From: Maledivibacter sp.
Lineage (GTDB): Bacteria; Bacillota; Clostridia; Peptostreptococcales; Caminicellaceae
Direction: 5' to 3'
Assembly: GCA_025210375.1 (NCBI GenBank)
Contig: JAOASB010000035.1
Coordinates: forward strand, 1-37,744
DNA length: 37,744 bases
Notes under the pieces: model-generated
Seen by the model: only the letters and a program-made list of their open reading frames with translations
Databases searched by the model: none
Told to the model about the DNA's origin: nothing
In this document: piece after piece, positions 27,690 to 35,042 of the stretch
Position numbering within the stretch: position 1 is the first letter of the stretch
How the letters are laid out: each line of letters starts with the position of its first letter
Made by a program: the position numbers and the translations under genes

Positions 27690-28157
27690 TTGGAAAATAA
27701 TGTTACCTATTTTGAATCCCCCATAGGTTTAATAGAGATTCAATCGGAAGGTGGGAGCATAGTTAGTCTGGATTTTCTTAAAGAAAAAAGATATGAAGAG
27801 AGGTTAGAGCCCACATTAGGTGAGGCAAAAAATCAACTAAAGGATTATTTTAATGGTAAAAGAAAGAAATTTGATTTGCCCTTGAAGATGAATGGCACAA
27901 AATTCCAAAATAGGGTTTGGAGTGAACTAACAAAAATACCCTATGGAAAAACATTATCATATAAGGAAATAGCAGTAGGGATAGGAAATGATAATGCATG
28001 TAGGGCGGTAGGAAATGCAAATAATAAAAATAAAGTGGCAATAATTATACCATGTCATAGAGTGGTTGGAAGCAATGGGAAGTTAGTAGGATATGAAGGT
28101 GGTCTATGGCGTAAGAAATGGTTGTTGGAACACGAGTCAAGGGACACCACAGTATGA
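27690..28157 (+). CDS. ogt: Methylated-DNA--protein-cysteine methyltransferase
   Basis: 155 residues, TTG start with GGAGA 7 bases upstream. The alkyl acceptor C122 lies in IIPCHRVVGSNG. The helix-turn-helix region RVWSELTKIPYGKTLSYKEIA and the NANNKN turn are typical. It removes methyl groups from O6-methylguanine in a suicide reaction. The N-terminal domain is short and there is no AdaA domain. A terminator follows, separating it from the B12-binding regulator. Confidence 0.95.
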   Translation: MENNVTYFESPIGLIEIQSEGGSIVSLDFLKEKRYEERLEPTLGEAKNQLKDYFNGKRKKFDLPLKMNGTKFQNRVWSELTKIPYGKTLSYKEIAVGIGNDNACRAVGNANNKNKVAIIIPCHRVVGSNGKLVGYEGGLWRKKWLLEHESRDTTV

Positions 28158-28187
28158 TGTAATATCTTTATTTGGGGTATTAAAGCT

Positions 28188-28234
28188 AAAGTGTATAGTT
28201 TTTAAGAGAATTCTTAAAGCTATACACTTTTTTT
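28188..28234 (+). terminator. Terminator after ogt
   Basis: AAAGTGTATAG pairs with CTATACACTTT, with inner TTAAGA/TCTTAA, then a run of seven T residues. Confidence 0.85.
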
Positions 28235-28284
28235 AATATAAAAGCACTTTTATGATAAAATAATCTGAGGAAGGGGGCTAATAG

Positions 28285-29166
28285 ATGAGTACCTTTGGAC
28301 ATAGATTAAAAAAAATAAGAAAAGAAAGAAAACTAACACAGAAAGACTTAGCAGAGGTCTTGGGATTAGCTCAAACTACTATTGCAAATTATGAAAAAAA
28401 TATAAGATTTCCAGAACAAAAGAATTTAAATAAAATAGCAAATTATTTTGACGTATCATTAGACTATCTTTTGGCAAGAAAGAAAGAAAATAAGAAATGT
28501 GAACACCTTAAGTCAGTAAAAAAAGATATCCCCCTAGACAAACTGTCAGAGGATTATTTAAGAACATTGCTAAGTGGAGATAAGGACATAGCAAGGGAAA
28601 TCATAGAAGAAGCTCTGATAATGGACATTCCTATTGAACAGATATATCTATATGTAATAGAACCGGCTCTTAAAAAGCTGGGAAATCTATGGTATCTCAA
28701 TAAAGTTAGTATCCCACAAGAACATTTTTGTTCCTTTGTTACACAACAGATAATGTCAGCTATGACAATAGGAAATAATCCTAACAAAAAGCATAGGGCT
28801 GTAGCAGTAACTGTGAGCGGAGATCTTCACGAAATCGGCTTGAAAATGGTTGCTGATTTACTAGAACTAGATGGGTGGTATGTATATTATCTAGGTACTA
28901 ATTCCCCAACACAAAGTATTATAGAGGCTATTAAATATACAAAAGCAGAGGTCTTACTGATATCAGCAACTTTGCCAATTTATATTGATACGGTATCAAA
29001 TCTAGTGAAAGTTATTCGCTTATCCAAGGGGTGCGAAAACATAAAAATTGTTATAGGTGGACAGGCCTTTGACGATGATCCAAGCCTTTGGAAAAAAATA
29101 GGTGCTGACGGATACTCAACTAATGCAAAGGAAGCTGTTAATATGGCCAATAAATTAGTAACCTAG
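28285..29166 (+). CDS. XRE-family HTH regulator fused to a CarH-like cobalamin-binding domain
   Basis: 293 residues. Residues 5-65 form a Cro/CI-type HTH (LTQKDLAEVLGLAQTTIANYE). Residues about 85-165 form a four-helix cobalamin cap, and about 170-290 a Rossmann B12 domain. The cap contains W136, nine residues, then E146-H147, the W-x9-EH signature of CarH/LitR/AerR photoreceptors. The B12 domain has D180-L-H182-E-I-G185 (DxHxxG), so H182 is the expected lower cobalt ligand. The W-to-His spacing of 46 equals that in Thermus CarH as I recall it (W131, H177). The residue after the Trp is Tyr137, where Thermus CarH has the His that caps cobalt after light. Inferred: a transcription factor switched by AdoCbl and perhaps light or corrinoid level, with an XRE instead of a MerR reader head. 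GGAAGGGGG upstream. Confidence 0.88.
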   Translation: MSTFGHRLKKIRKERKLTQKDLAEVLGLAQTTIANYEKNIRFPEQKNLNKIANYFDVSLDYLLARKKENKKCEHLKSVKKDIPLDKLSEDYLRTLLSGDKDIAREIIEEALIMDIPIEQIYLYVIEPALKKLGNLWYLNKVSIPQEHFCSFVTQQIMSAMTIGNNPNKKHRAVAVTVSGDLHEIGLKMVADLLELDGWYVYYLGTNSPTQSIIEAIKYTKAEVLLISATLPIYIDTVSNLVKVIRLSKGCENIKIVIGGQAFDDDPSLWKKIGADGYSTNAKEAVNMANKLVT

Positions 29167-29235
29167 TTTCTGTATATTCACCTTTCTATGTGTCCAACAA
29201 ATTGGGTATAGGTCCATTTTAAAATATTAGTATAG

Positions 29236-29255
29236 TTATATTATGTTATATTATG
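29236..29255 (+). promoter_or_regulatory. Tandem 10-bp direct repeat upstream of the FIST gene
   Basis: TTATATTATG occurs twice head to tail, one helical turn apart, about 75 bases before the FIST start. A TGGATA-N16-TATCCA inverted repeat follows at 29280-29307. Either could be an operator or promoter-associated site for the preceding regulator; unproven. Confidence 0.35.
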
Positions 29256-29327
29256 TCATAATTTATTTTATATATAGTGTGGATACCAAAGTATTTTGTT
29301 ATATCCATCAAAGGAAGGTGACTACTG

Positions 29328-30467
29328 ATGAATGCAAAGGTGTATTATTCCAAAAATAAAAATGTACAAGGAGCTGTACAAGAAATTATAAAAAAGATAG
29401 ATCAAGAAAATATTAAGATAGTTATGTTTTTTGTATCTCCTATTTATGATTTTGAATATGTGTCAAAAGAAATGCATAATAAATTTTCAGATTGTGAAGT
29501 AATGGGAACAACGACTGCTGGAGAAATTTGTAATGAAGGGTTTGACGATGATGGATTATTGGCTATATCCATTTCTTCAAAGGAAATGAGAGTAAAAAGT
29601 GCCATGATAGAAGATGGAAATCATCATCCCATTTTATATAAGGATAAAATATCAGAAGCTATGCAATCCGTAGGATTAGATCCAAGCTCATTAAGTATAT
29701 CTGAGAAAGGCTTTGGCATAGGATTGTTTAATGGAATGTTTTGTATGGAGGAAAAACTGCTGTCCGTAATATATGCTGTTATTAAAGATTCTGAGTTTAA
29801 AATAGTAGGGGGGACTGCTGGGGATGGTTTAGATTTTAAAAAAACATTTATTTCATACAATGGAAAGGTTATTAATAATGGATGCATAGTCACATTTGTA
29901 AAAACAAATGAGCCTTTTTGTATTAAAAAAGAAAATATATTTATTCAGTCGGGTAAAACCATGACAGCTACTAAGGTGGATGTACGAAATAGAGTGATTC
30001 ATGAGCTGAATGGAAGGCCTGCAGCGGCTGAGTATGCAAGAGTATTAGGTATTGATGAAAGTGATTTAGATAAACATTTTACGATTAATCCATTAGGAAG
30101 AATGATAGGAGATGAAATCTTCATTGCTACTCCAACACAAATTCATCCTGATAAATCTATTACTGTATATGCTCAAGTGCTTCCAAATTCAATAGTTGAC
30201 ATTTTAGAACCCATAGATCCTAAGACAGTTCTTCATGAAACTTTATCAGAGGTTAAAGAAGAAATACCTAACTTGAAAGTGGTAATGGCCTTTAATTGTC
30301 TTCTGCGAACACTTTATTTTAAAGAGAAGAAACTCACTGGGGATTTGACAAATATATTTAATGAATATGTTCCTTTGCTATGTGGATTTAGTTCCTATGG
30401 AGAGCAATTGGGAAAGTTTCATATGAATGAAACGCTTACTATTTTAGCTTTGGGGTGGAATGAATAA
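29328..30467 (+). CDS. FIST-domain (FIST_N and FIST_C) sensor protein
   Basis: 379 residues, GGAAGGTG before the ATG. The N-terminal half has the FIST_N pattern [21 protein letters not shown] (about 56-76) and [12 protein letters not shown]; the C-terminal half has FIST_C elements ([13 protein letters not shown], then FNCLLR and [10 protein letters not shown] near the end). There is no signal peptide or membrane helix, so it is cytoplasmic. FIST proteins are predicted small-ligand sensors in signal transduction and are often encoded beside chemotaxis transducers. Its stop TAA shares a base with the start ATG of the MCP, implying coupled translation and a working pair. Confidence 0.88.
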   Translation: MNAKVYYSKNKNVQGAVQEIIKKIDQENIKIVMFFVSPIYDFEYVSKEMHNKFSDCEVMGTTTAGEICNEGFDDDGLLAISISSKEMRVKSAMIEDGNHHPILYKDKISEAMQSVGLDPSSLSISEKGFGIGLFNGMFCMEEKLLSVIYAVIKDSEFKIVGGTAGDGLDFKKTFISYNGKVINNGCIVTFVKTNEPFCIKKENIFIQSGKTMTATKVDVRNRVIHELNGRPAAAEYARVLGIDESDLDKHFTINPLGRMIGDEIFIATPTQIHPDKSITVYAQVLPNSIVDILEPIDPKTVLHETLSEVKEEIPNLKVVMAFNCLLRTLYFKEKKLTGDLTNIFNEYVPLLCGFSSYGEQLGKFHMNETLTILALGWNE

Positions 30468-31462
30468 TGCTTAAAAAAATAATTAATAGTATAAGAAAGA
30501 AAAAAACAGTAGATATAAAAAGAAAAGATGACAATACACAGGAACATCCCAGTTCCTATGAAGAAATAAAAGATGCTTTAAGGTATCTAATTGAGTTAGT
30601 AAATGAGTCATTATATAAGAATTCTAAAAATAATACGGAATTCAATCTAGAAATTCTAAAAATAATAAAAGAGTTAAATAAACAAATGGGAATGTTTGAG
30701 AATCAAGATCATATGGCTTCAAATATTATAGAAGATAATAAGATGGTTTTAAAAGCGACTTTTCAAATAGAAGGAAGTATTAAGTTAAGTGAAGAAATGA
30801 TAATTCGTGGTAATAAAACTGTAAATAATTTAAAAGAAGATATTACAGGTATAGCTACTAATATAAGTTCTTTAAATAGTGATTTTAAAGAACTCAATCA
30901 TAAAATATCTAGTATCCATCAATTTACAGATGTCATCAACCGTATTTCTTCCCAAACAAATCTATTGGCATTAAATGCAAGTATTGAGGCTGCTAGAGCT
31001 GGTGAAGCAGGAAGGGGCTTTGAAGTAGTAGCAAATGAAGTACGAAAATTAGCGGATGAGACAGCAATAGCTTCTGTGCAAATTGAGAATACAGTTAAAG
31101 ATATCTACATAGAAACTGATAATTTATCAAAGCATATTGAAAAAAATGTTCTTAAAATGAATTCTTTAAATGAAGCTTCTAAAGAAACTTTTAGAGTTTT
31201 CGATAATGTACAACAATCTAACCATCAAACGATTCAAGAGATGAAAGATATCGAAGAATTAATTGATTCTAATTATTCTAAACTAAATACTATGATGGAA
31301 TCTTTAAATGATCTTAAAAAGACATCTGCTGAAAATGTAAAAAAGATAAAAAAATCAATGGCTATTTCAAAACAATCCTCAACACATATTAATGATATGG
31401 TATCTTATATGATTCAACTAGAAGATATTATTGAAGATAGGTTTATTGCTCAAAAAATGTAG
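30467..31462 (+). CDS. Soluble methyl-accepting chemotaxis protein
   Basis: 331 residues, start overlapping the FIST stop by one base; GGGGTGG lies upstream inside that gene. There are no membrane helices. Residues about 1-95 form a variable coiled-coil region, and the rest is the MCP signalling hairpin with the CheA/CheW tip ([29 protein letters not shown], then [13 protein letters not shown]) near residues 158-200. The lack of a periplasmic sensor and of a recognisable ligand domain suggests input from the partner FIST protein. No other che genes are in the window. Confidence 0.92.
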   Translation: MLKKIINSIRKKKTVDIKRKDDNTQEHPSSYEEIKDALRYLIELVNESLYKNSKNNTEFNLEILKIIKELNKQMGMFENQDHMASNIIEDNKMVLKATFQIEGSIKLSEEMIIRGNKTVNNLKEDITGIATNISSLNSDFKELNHKISSIHQFTDVINRISSQTNLLALNASIEAARAGEAGRGFEVVANEVRKLADETAIASVQIENTVKDIYIETDNLSKHIEKNVLKMNSLNEASKETFRVFDNVQQSNHQTIQEMKDIEELIDSNYSKLNTMMESLNDLKKTSAENVKKIKKSMAISKQSSTHINDMVSYMIQLEDIIEDRFIAQKM

Positions 31463-31484
31463 ATATCTCAACTTTTTCTTTGTG

Positions 31485-31527
31485 ACAATATGTGAATATT
31501 GTTAAATTATTCAAATTATAGTATGAT
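31485..31527 (+). promoter_or_regulatory. patB promoter with overlapping palindromic operator
   Basis: TTGTTA (31499-31504), 17-base spacer, TATGAT (31522-31527). A perfect palindrome ACAATAT-GTGA-ATATTGT (31485-31502) covers the -35 box, a position suited to repression. Confidence 0.55.
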
Positions 31528-31580
31528 GAATTTAGTAAAAATTTATAATTATTGGATAATAGGAAGGAGATGAGTTTTAA

Positions 31581-32768
31581 ATGAAATACAATTTTGACGA
31601 AGTTATCGATAGAACAGGTACTAATTCTCTTAAATGGGAACCACAATTAATTGATGAACATATGAATGCTAGGGGTAAGGATTTACTGCCAATGTGGGTT
31701 GCCGATATGGATTTTAAATGCCCACAGGCGGTAATTGATGCTATTAAAAAAAGGGCAGAACATGGTATATTTGGTTACAGTAGGCCCTTAAGTGATTATC
31801 ACTTAGCTTTGGATTATTGGTATAAAAAAAGATACAATTGGGAAATCAAAGAAGAGTGGGTTATTAATTCACCTGGGATAGTACCCGCATTAAATTTCAT
31901 AATTAGGGCATTAACTAATGAAGGAGATAAGATAATAATTCAGCAGCCGGTATACTACCCATTTAAAAAGGCTATTGAGAATAATGGCAGACAAACTGTA
32001 AACAATCCTTTAATCATGAAGGATAATAAATATGTCATGGACTATGGGGATTTAGAAGAAAAGGCAAGGGATATAAATACAAAAATGATGATTTTGTGTA
32101 GTCCACATAACCCCGTTGGCAGAGTATGGGAAAGGGAAGAACTAAAAAAACTGGGCGAAATTTGTAATAAATATGGAATAATAGTAGTGGCTGATGAAAT
32201 TCACAGTGATCTTATACTACCAGGTAATAAACATACTACCTATGCAATCTTAGGTGAAGAGTACAAAGAAAATACAGTTGTTTGTACAGCACCAAGCAAG
32301 ACATTTAATTTGGCAGGATTAGAGATTTCTAATATTATTATCCCAAATAAAGATATAAGGCAAAGGATTAAACGGGAATTTGAAAAATCCTTTATGCATA
32401 CCCCAACTCCAAATATATTTGCAATAGAAGCAGTTCACGCAGCATATTCACAGGAAGGGGAGCAGTGGCTTGAGGAGCTTTTAGTATATTTAAATAATAA
32501 TGCGGACTTTATTGGGGATTTTGTTAGAGAAAATATGCCAAATGTAAAATTCACAAAGCCCCAAGGTACATATTTGGCATGGTTGGATTTTAGAGAAGTT
32601 GAAGATGACTATAGGAAACTAGAGAGAAAGATAAAAGAAGAAGCCGGTGTTGTATTAGATGGAGGGTCAATGTTTGGATATGAAGGAAATGGATTTATGA
32701 GAATTAACTATGCTTGCCCCTTATCATTACTTGAAGAAGGCTTGATTAGAATAAAAAACATAATTTAA
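31581..32768 (+). CDS. patB: PatB/MalY-type pyridoxal-phosphate C-S lyase
   Basis: 395 residues, aminotransferase fold type I. The N-terminus (LKWEPQLIDEH, then LPMWVADMDF) is diagnostic of the PatB/MalY subgroup. PLP contacts are N177 (CSPHNPVGRVW), D205 (VADEIHSD) and K240 (APSKTFNLAG). The family performs beta-elimination on cystathionine or cysteine conjugates, giving homocysteine or a thiol, pyruvate and ammonia; some members also act as regulators. GGAAGGAGATGAG upstream. Monocistronic, ending at a hairpin shared with the convergent helicase. Confidence 0.9.
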   Translation: MKYNFDEVIDRTGTNSLKWEPQLIDEHMNARGKDLLPMWVADMDFKCPQAVIDAIKKRAEHGIFGYSRPLSDYHLALDYWYKKRYNWEIKEEWVINSPGIVPALNFIIRALTNEGDKIIIQQPVYYPFKKAIENNGRQTVNNPLIMKDNKYVMDYGDLEEKARDINTKMMILCSPHNPVGRVWEREELKKLGEICNKYGIIVVADEIHSDLILPGNKHTTYAILGEEYKENTVVCTAPSKTFNLAGLEISNIIIPNKDIRQRIKREFEKSFMHTPTPNIFAIEAVHAAYSQEGEQWLEELLVYLNNNADFIGDFVRENMPNVKFTKPQGTYLAWLDFREVEDDYRKLERKIKEEAGVVLDGGSMFGYEGNGFMRINYACPLSLLEEGLIRIKNII

Positions 32769-32780
32769 AATATATTACTT

Positions 32781-32816
32781 TAAAACACCTTATGGATTAA
32801 GCCATAAGGTGTTTTA
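32781..32816. terminator. Bidirectional terminator between patB and the helicase
   Basis: A perfect 15-base inverted repeat (TAAAACACCTTATGG / CCATAAGGTGTTTTA) around a 6-base loop, with A/T tails on both sides. Confidence 0.85.
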
Positions 32817-32827
32817 ATTCATCTAAT

Positions 32828-34063
32828 TTATCTTTTTTTTCTTTTCTTGTTGTTTGATTTATGAAATTTTTTAGGTTTTGTATTTATTCTTTTTGAATAC
32901 TTTCTTTTTGGAGTTTGGGTATTTTCTTGTGAATTTTTCTTGGTATCCTTTAAAGGCTTTAAAACCCTTCTGGGAATTTGTAGTTTGATTTCTTGCTCAA
33001 TAAGATCTGAAGTATTCTTATCCTTTGGAGCTACAAATAGATAAGCATATCCTTTTTCTCCAGCCCTTCCGGTTCTACCTATACGGTGAATATAGGACTC
33101 AGCATTTTCAGGAATATCATAGTTGTATACATGGGTAACACCGCTTATATCTAAGCCCCTAGCAGCCACGTCGGTGGCAATCAAGTATTGAAATTCTAAG
33201 TTTTTAAAGGACTTCATGACTTTTTCACGCTTTGATTGAGTTAATCCACCATGTAGTTTTTGACAATTATAGCCTTTTTGAAAAAGAGCCTCTTCAAGGG
33301 TATCAGCTCTTCTTTTAGTTCTACAAAATATAATCGCCATGAAAGGATTATCCTCGTCTAAAATTCTACATAAATCAGATTGTTTCCTTCTATCCGTTGT
33401 TTCTATTAAAACCTGTTTTATATTTTTGAGAGTTATTTCTTCTTTTTTAATTATCACTATTTTTGGGTCAATCATAAACCTATAGGCTAGCTTTTTAACT
33501 TGAGAATTCATAGTTGCGGAGAAGCATAGGGTTTGTCTATTTTTTGGTGTTTGTTTTATAATGGCTTCAACTTCATTTTTAAAGCCTAGATGAAGCATTT
33601 GATCGGCCTCATCTAATACTAATGTCTTTAGGGTGTCTAGCTTGATGGTTTCTCTACGAAGATGATCAAGTAGCCTACCTGGGGTTGCGATTACTAGATG
33701 TATATTCCCCTTTAGCTTCTTTAACTGCCCTTGAATATCTTGTCCACCATAGGCAGCTAAAACATTTAAATCCTTTGATTCTTTTAGCTTTACGGCCTCT
33801 TGAGTTATCTGTATTGCAAGCTCCCTCGTAGGAGTAAGGATTAAGCCTTGGATAGTGGTTATATCAGAAGACATATTTTCAAACATTGGTAGTAGAAAAG
33901 CAAGAGTTTTGCCAGTACCAGTTTGTGCCTCAGCTATAACATCATTACCATCCTTTATTAGTTTGATGCTTTGCTGCTGAATTGGAGTAGGATTATTGAT
34001 CCCTTGAGCCTTGAGGACATTTATAATATCATCGCTAAGCTCTAATTTTTTAAAATTCATCAT
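32828..34063 (-). CDS. DEAD-box ATP-dependent RNA helicase
   Basis: 411 residues. All motifs are intact: Q motif PTPIQQQS (25-32), Walker A AQTGTGKT (46-53), PTRELA, TPGR, DEAD (151-154), SAT (182-184), IIFCRTKRRAD, RGLDI and HRIGRTGRAG. The tail (about 365-411) is rich in Lys/Arg and probably binds RNA, as in CshA-like cold and ribosome-assembly helicases. A weak ribosome site (AAAGGT) precedes ATG 34063; M2 is an alternative. The cold-shock gene lies divergently 710 bases away, which fits a cold-stress role but does not prove it. Confidence 0.93.
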   Translation of the reverse strand: MMNFKKLELSDDIINVLKAQGINNPTPIQQQSIKLIKDGNDVIAEAQTGTGKTLAFLLPMFENMSSDITTIQGLILTPTRELAIQITQEAVKLKESKDLNVLAAYGGQDIQGQLKKLKGNIHLVIATPGRLLDHLRRETIKLDTLKTLVLDEADQMLHLGFKNEVEAIIKQTPKNRQTLCFSATMNSQVKKLAYRFMIDPKIVIIKKEEITLKNIKQVLIETTDRRKQSDLCRILDEDNPFMAIIFCRTKRRADTLEEALFQKGYNCQKLHGGLTQSKREKVMKSFKNLEFQYLIATDVAARGLDISGVTHVYNYDIPENAESYIHRIGRTGRAGEKGYAYLFVAPKDKNTSDLIEQEIKLQIPRRVLKPLKDTKKNSQENTQTPKRKYSKRINTKPKKFHKSNNKKRKKR

Positions 34064-34113
34064 AATATTTACCTTTCAATTTGAAATATAGTTTTTTAAA
34101 AGCTTAATTTAGA

Positions 34114-34210
34114 GATAAACAACTTCAAGGTTTAATATAATTCAAATAAAAAATGTAAAAGCCCTCATTATTTTCTTTGAATTATATTTTAAGTGTTAAT
34201 GTTGTTTATC
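34114..34210. repeat. 97-bp long-palindrome element, copy B (family P)
   Basis: Same ends and length as copy A at 9015-9111. One stem position is T-A in copy A and A-T in copy B (ATATTTC/GAAATAT versus ATAATTC/GAATTAT), a compensatory change. It directly abuts a family Q element. Confidence 0.8.
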
Positions 34211-34261
34211 TATATAGGGTTCTCATAGTATAAGTTAAAGTCTATACTAAAATCCCTATAG
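34210..34261. repeat. 52-bp palindromic element (family Q)
   Basis: CTATATAGGG to TCCCTATAG; differs from the copy at 8492-8543 at one base. Shares its first base with the last base of the preceding P element. Confidence 0.75.
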
Positions 34262-34332
34262 ATACCATTTTATTGGTATTATTTACAATCAATTTAGTAT
34301 ATCAGATTTTGAGGATAAGAAAAAGATGCATC

Positions 34333-34499
34333 TATAGAGGAAATTGCATAATTCTTACTTGGCTGGGTTGCATATGCGAATATCATACTATATTTAATTG
34401 CTTAAGATATAAGCATATTTGATGGTATAGCTTTAAGGATTTTAAAACTACATGTAGTACATGGTTTTTACAGAAAGTAATTATTTAATTTGCTCTATA
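34333..34499. repeat. MITE-like element, full copy (family M)
   Basis: Ends TATAGAGGAAATTGCATAAT and, on the other strand, TATAGAGCAAATTAAATAAT are inverted repeats; a TA is present at both termini, as in a TA target duplication. The interior has a GCTTAAGATATAAGC hairpin and no gene. It is about 167 bp, with an inverted copy at 37603-37744. Confidence 0.75.
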
Positions 34500-34520
34500 A
34501 ATAAAAAATCTAAAAAACGC

Positions 34521-34548
34521 TTGACTTATTTTCTAAATAGTATATGAT
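34521..34548 (+). promoter_or_regulatory. Promoter of the cold-shock gene, with long 5' leader
   Basis: TTGACT (34521-34526), 16-base spacer, TATGAT (34543-34548). The implied leader of about 220 bases is AT-rich and contains an AAAAGC/GCTTTT hairpin near 34688-34710, in keeping with temperature-sensitive leaders of cspA-type genes. No gene lies between this site and 34774. Confidence 0.6.
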
Positions 34549-34773
34549 TATAGAGAACCTTTATTCATAAGTAAATAATTAATTACATAAGAACAATTTT
34601 CGAATAATCTAAAATTAAGAATAACTTAATTAAAATATAGATTTCGAAATTTTTATTGTAGGTCATCTTGTAAGATGCAATATGACCAAAAGCGAAAGGA
34701 TTATATGCTTTTAGCTTTTATTAATAATTATTACATAGAATAAAAGGAATAAAAATTTCGGAGGTAAGAAAAC

Positions 34774-34971
34774 ATGACTGGTACAGTAAAATGGTTTAAC
34801 GCAGACAAAGGATTTGGATTCATCACTACTGATGAAGGAAATGATGTATTTGCTCATTTCTCACAAATCAACAAAGAAGGATTCAAAACTTTAGAAGAAG
34901 GACAAAAAGTATCTTTTGACGTTGTTGAAGGAGCTAAAGGTCCTCAAGCTGAAAACATTACAATCCTTTAA
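34774..34971 (+). CDS. csp: Cold-shock protein (CspA family)
   Basis: 65 residues, a single OB-fold domain with both RNP motifs: KGFGFI (13-18) and DVFAHF (24-29). GGAGGT sits 9 bases before the ATG. It binds single-stranded nucleic acid and melts RNA secondary structure. A long leader precedes it and an intrinsic terminator follows, so it is an independent transcript. Confidence 0.96.
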   Translation: MTGTVKWFNADKGFGFITTDEGNDVFAHFSQINKEGFKTLEEGQKVSFDVVEGAKGPQAENITIL

Positions 34972-34989
34972 TTAAATTAAACTAACAAG

Positions 34990-35017
34990 GCCTGAAGATT
35001 TTGTCTTCAGGCTTTTT
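34990..35017 (+). terminator. Terminator of the cold-shock gene
   Basis: GCCTGAAGA / TCTTCAGGC, nine-base stem, five-base loop, then five T residues. Confidence 0.9.
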
Positions 35018-35042
35018 AGATTTTTGAAATAAAAGAACTCTT

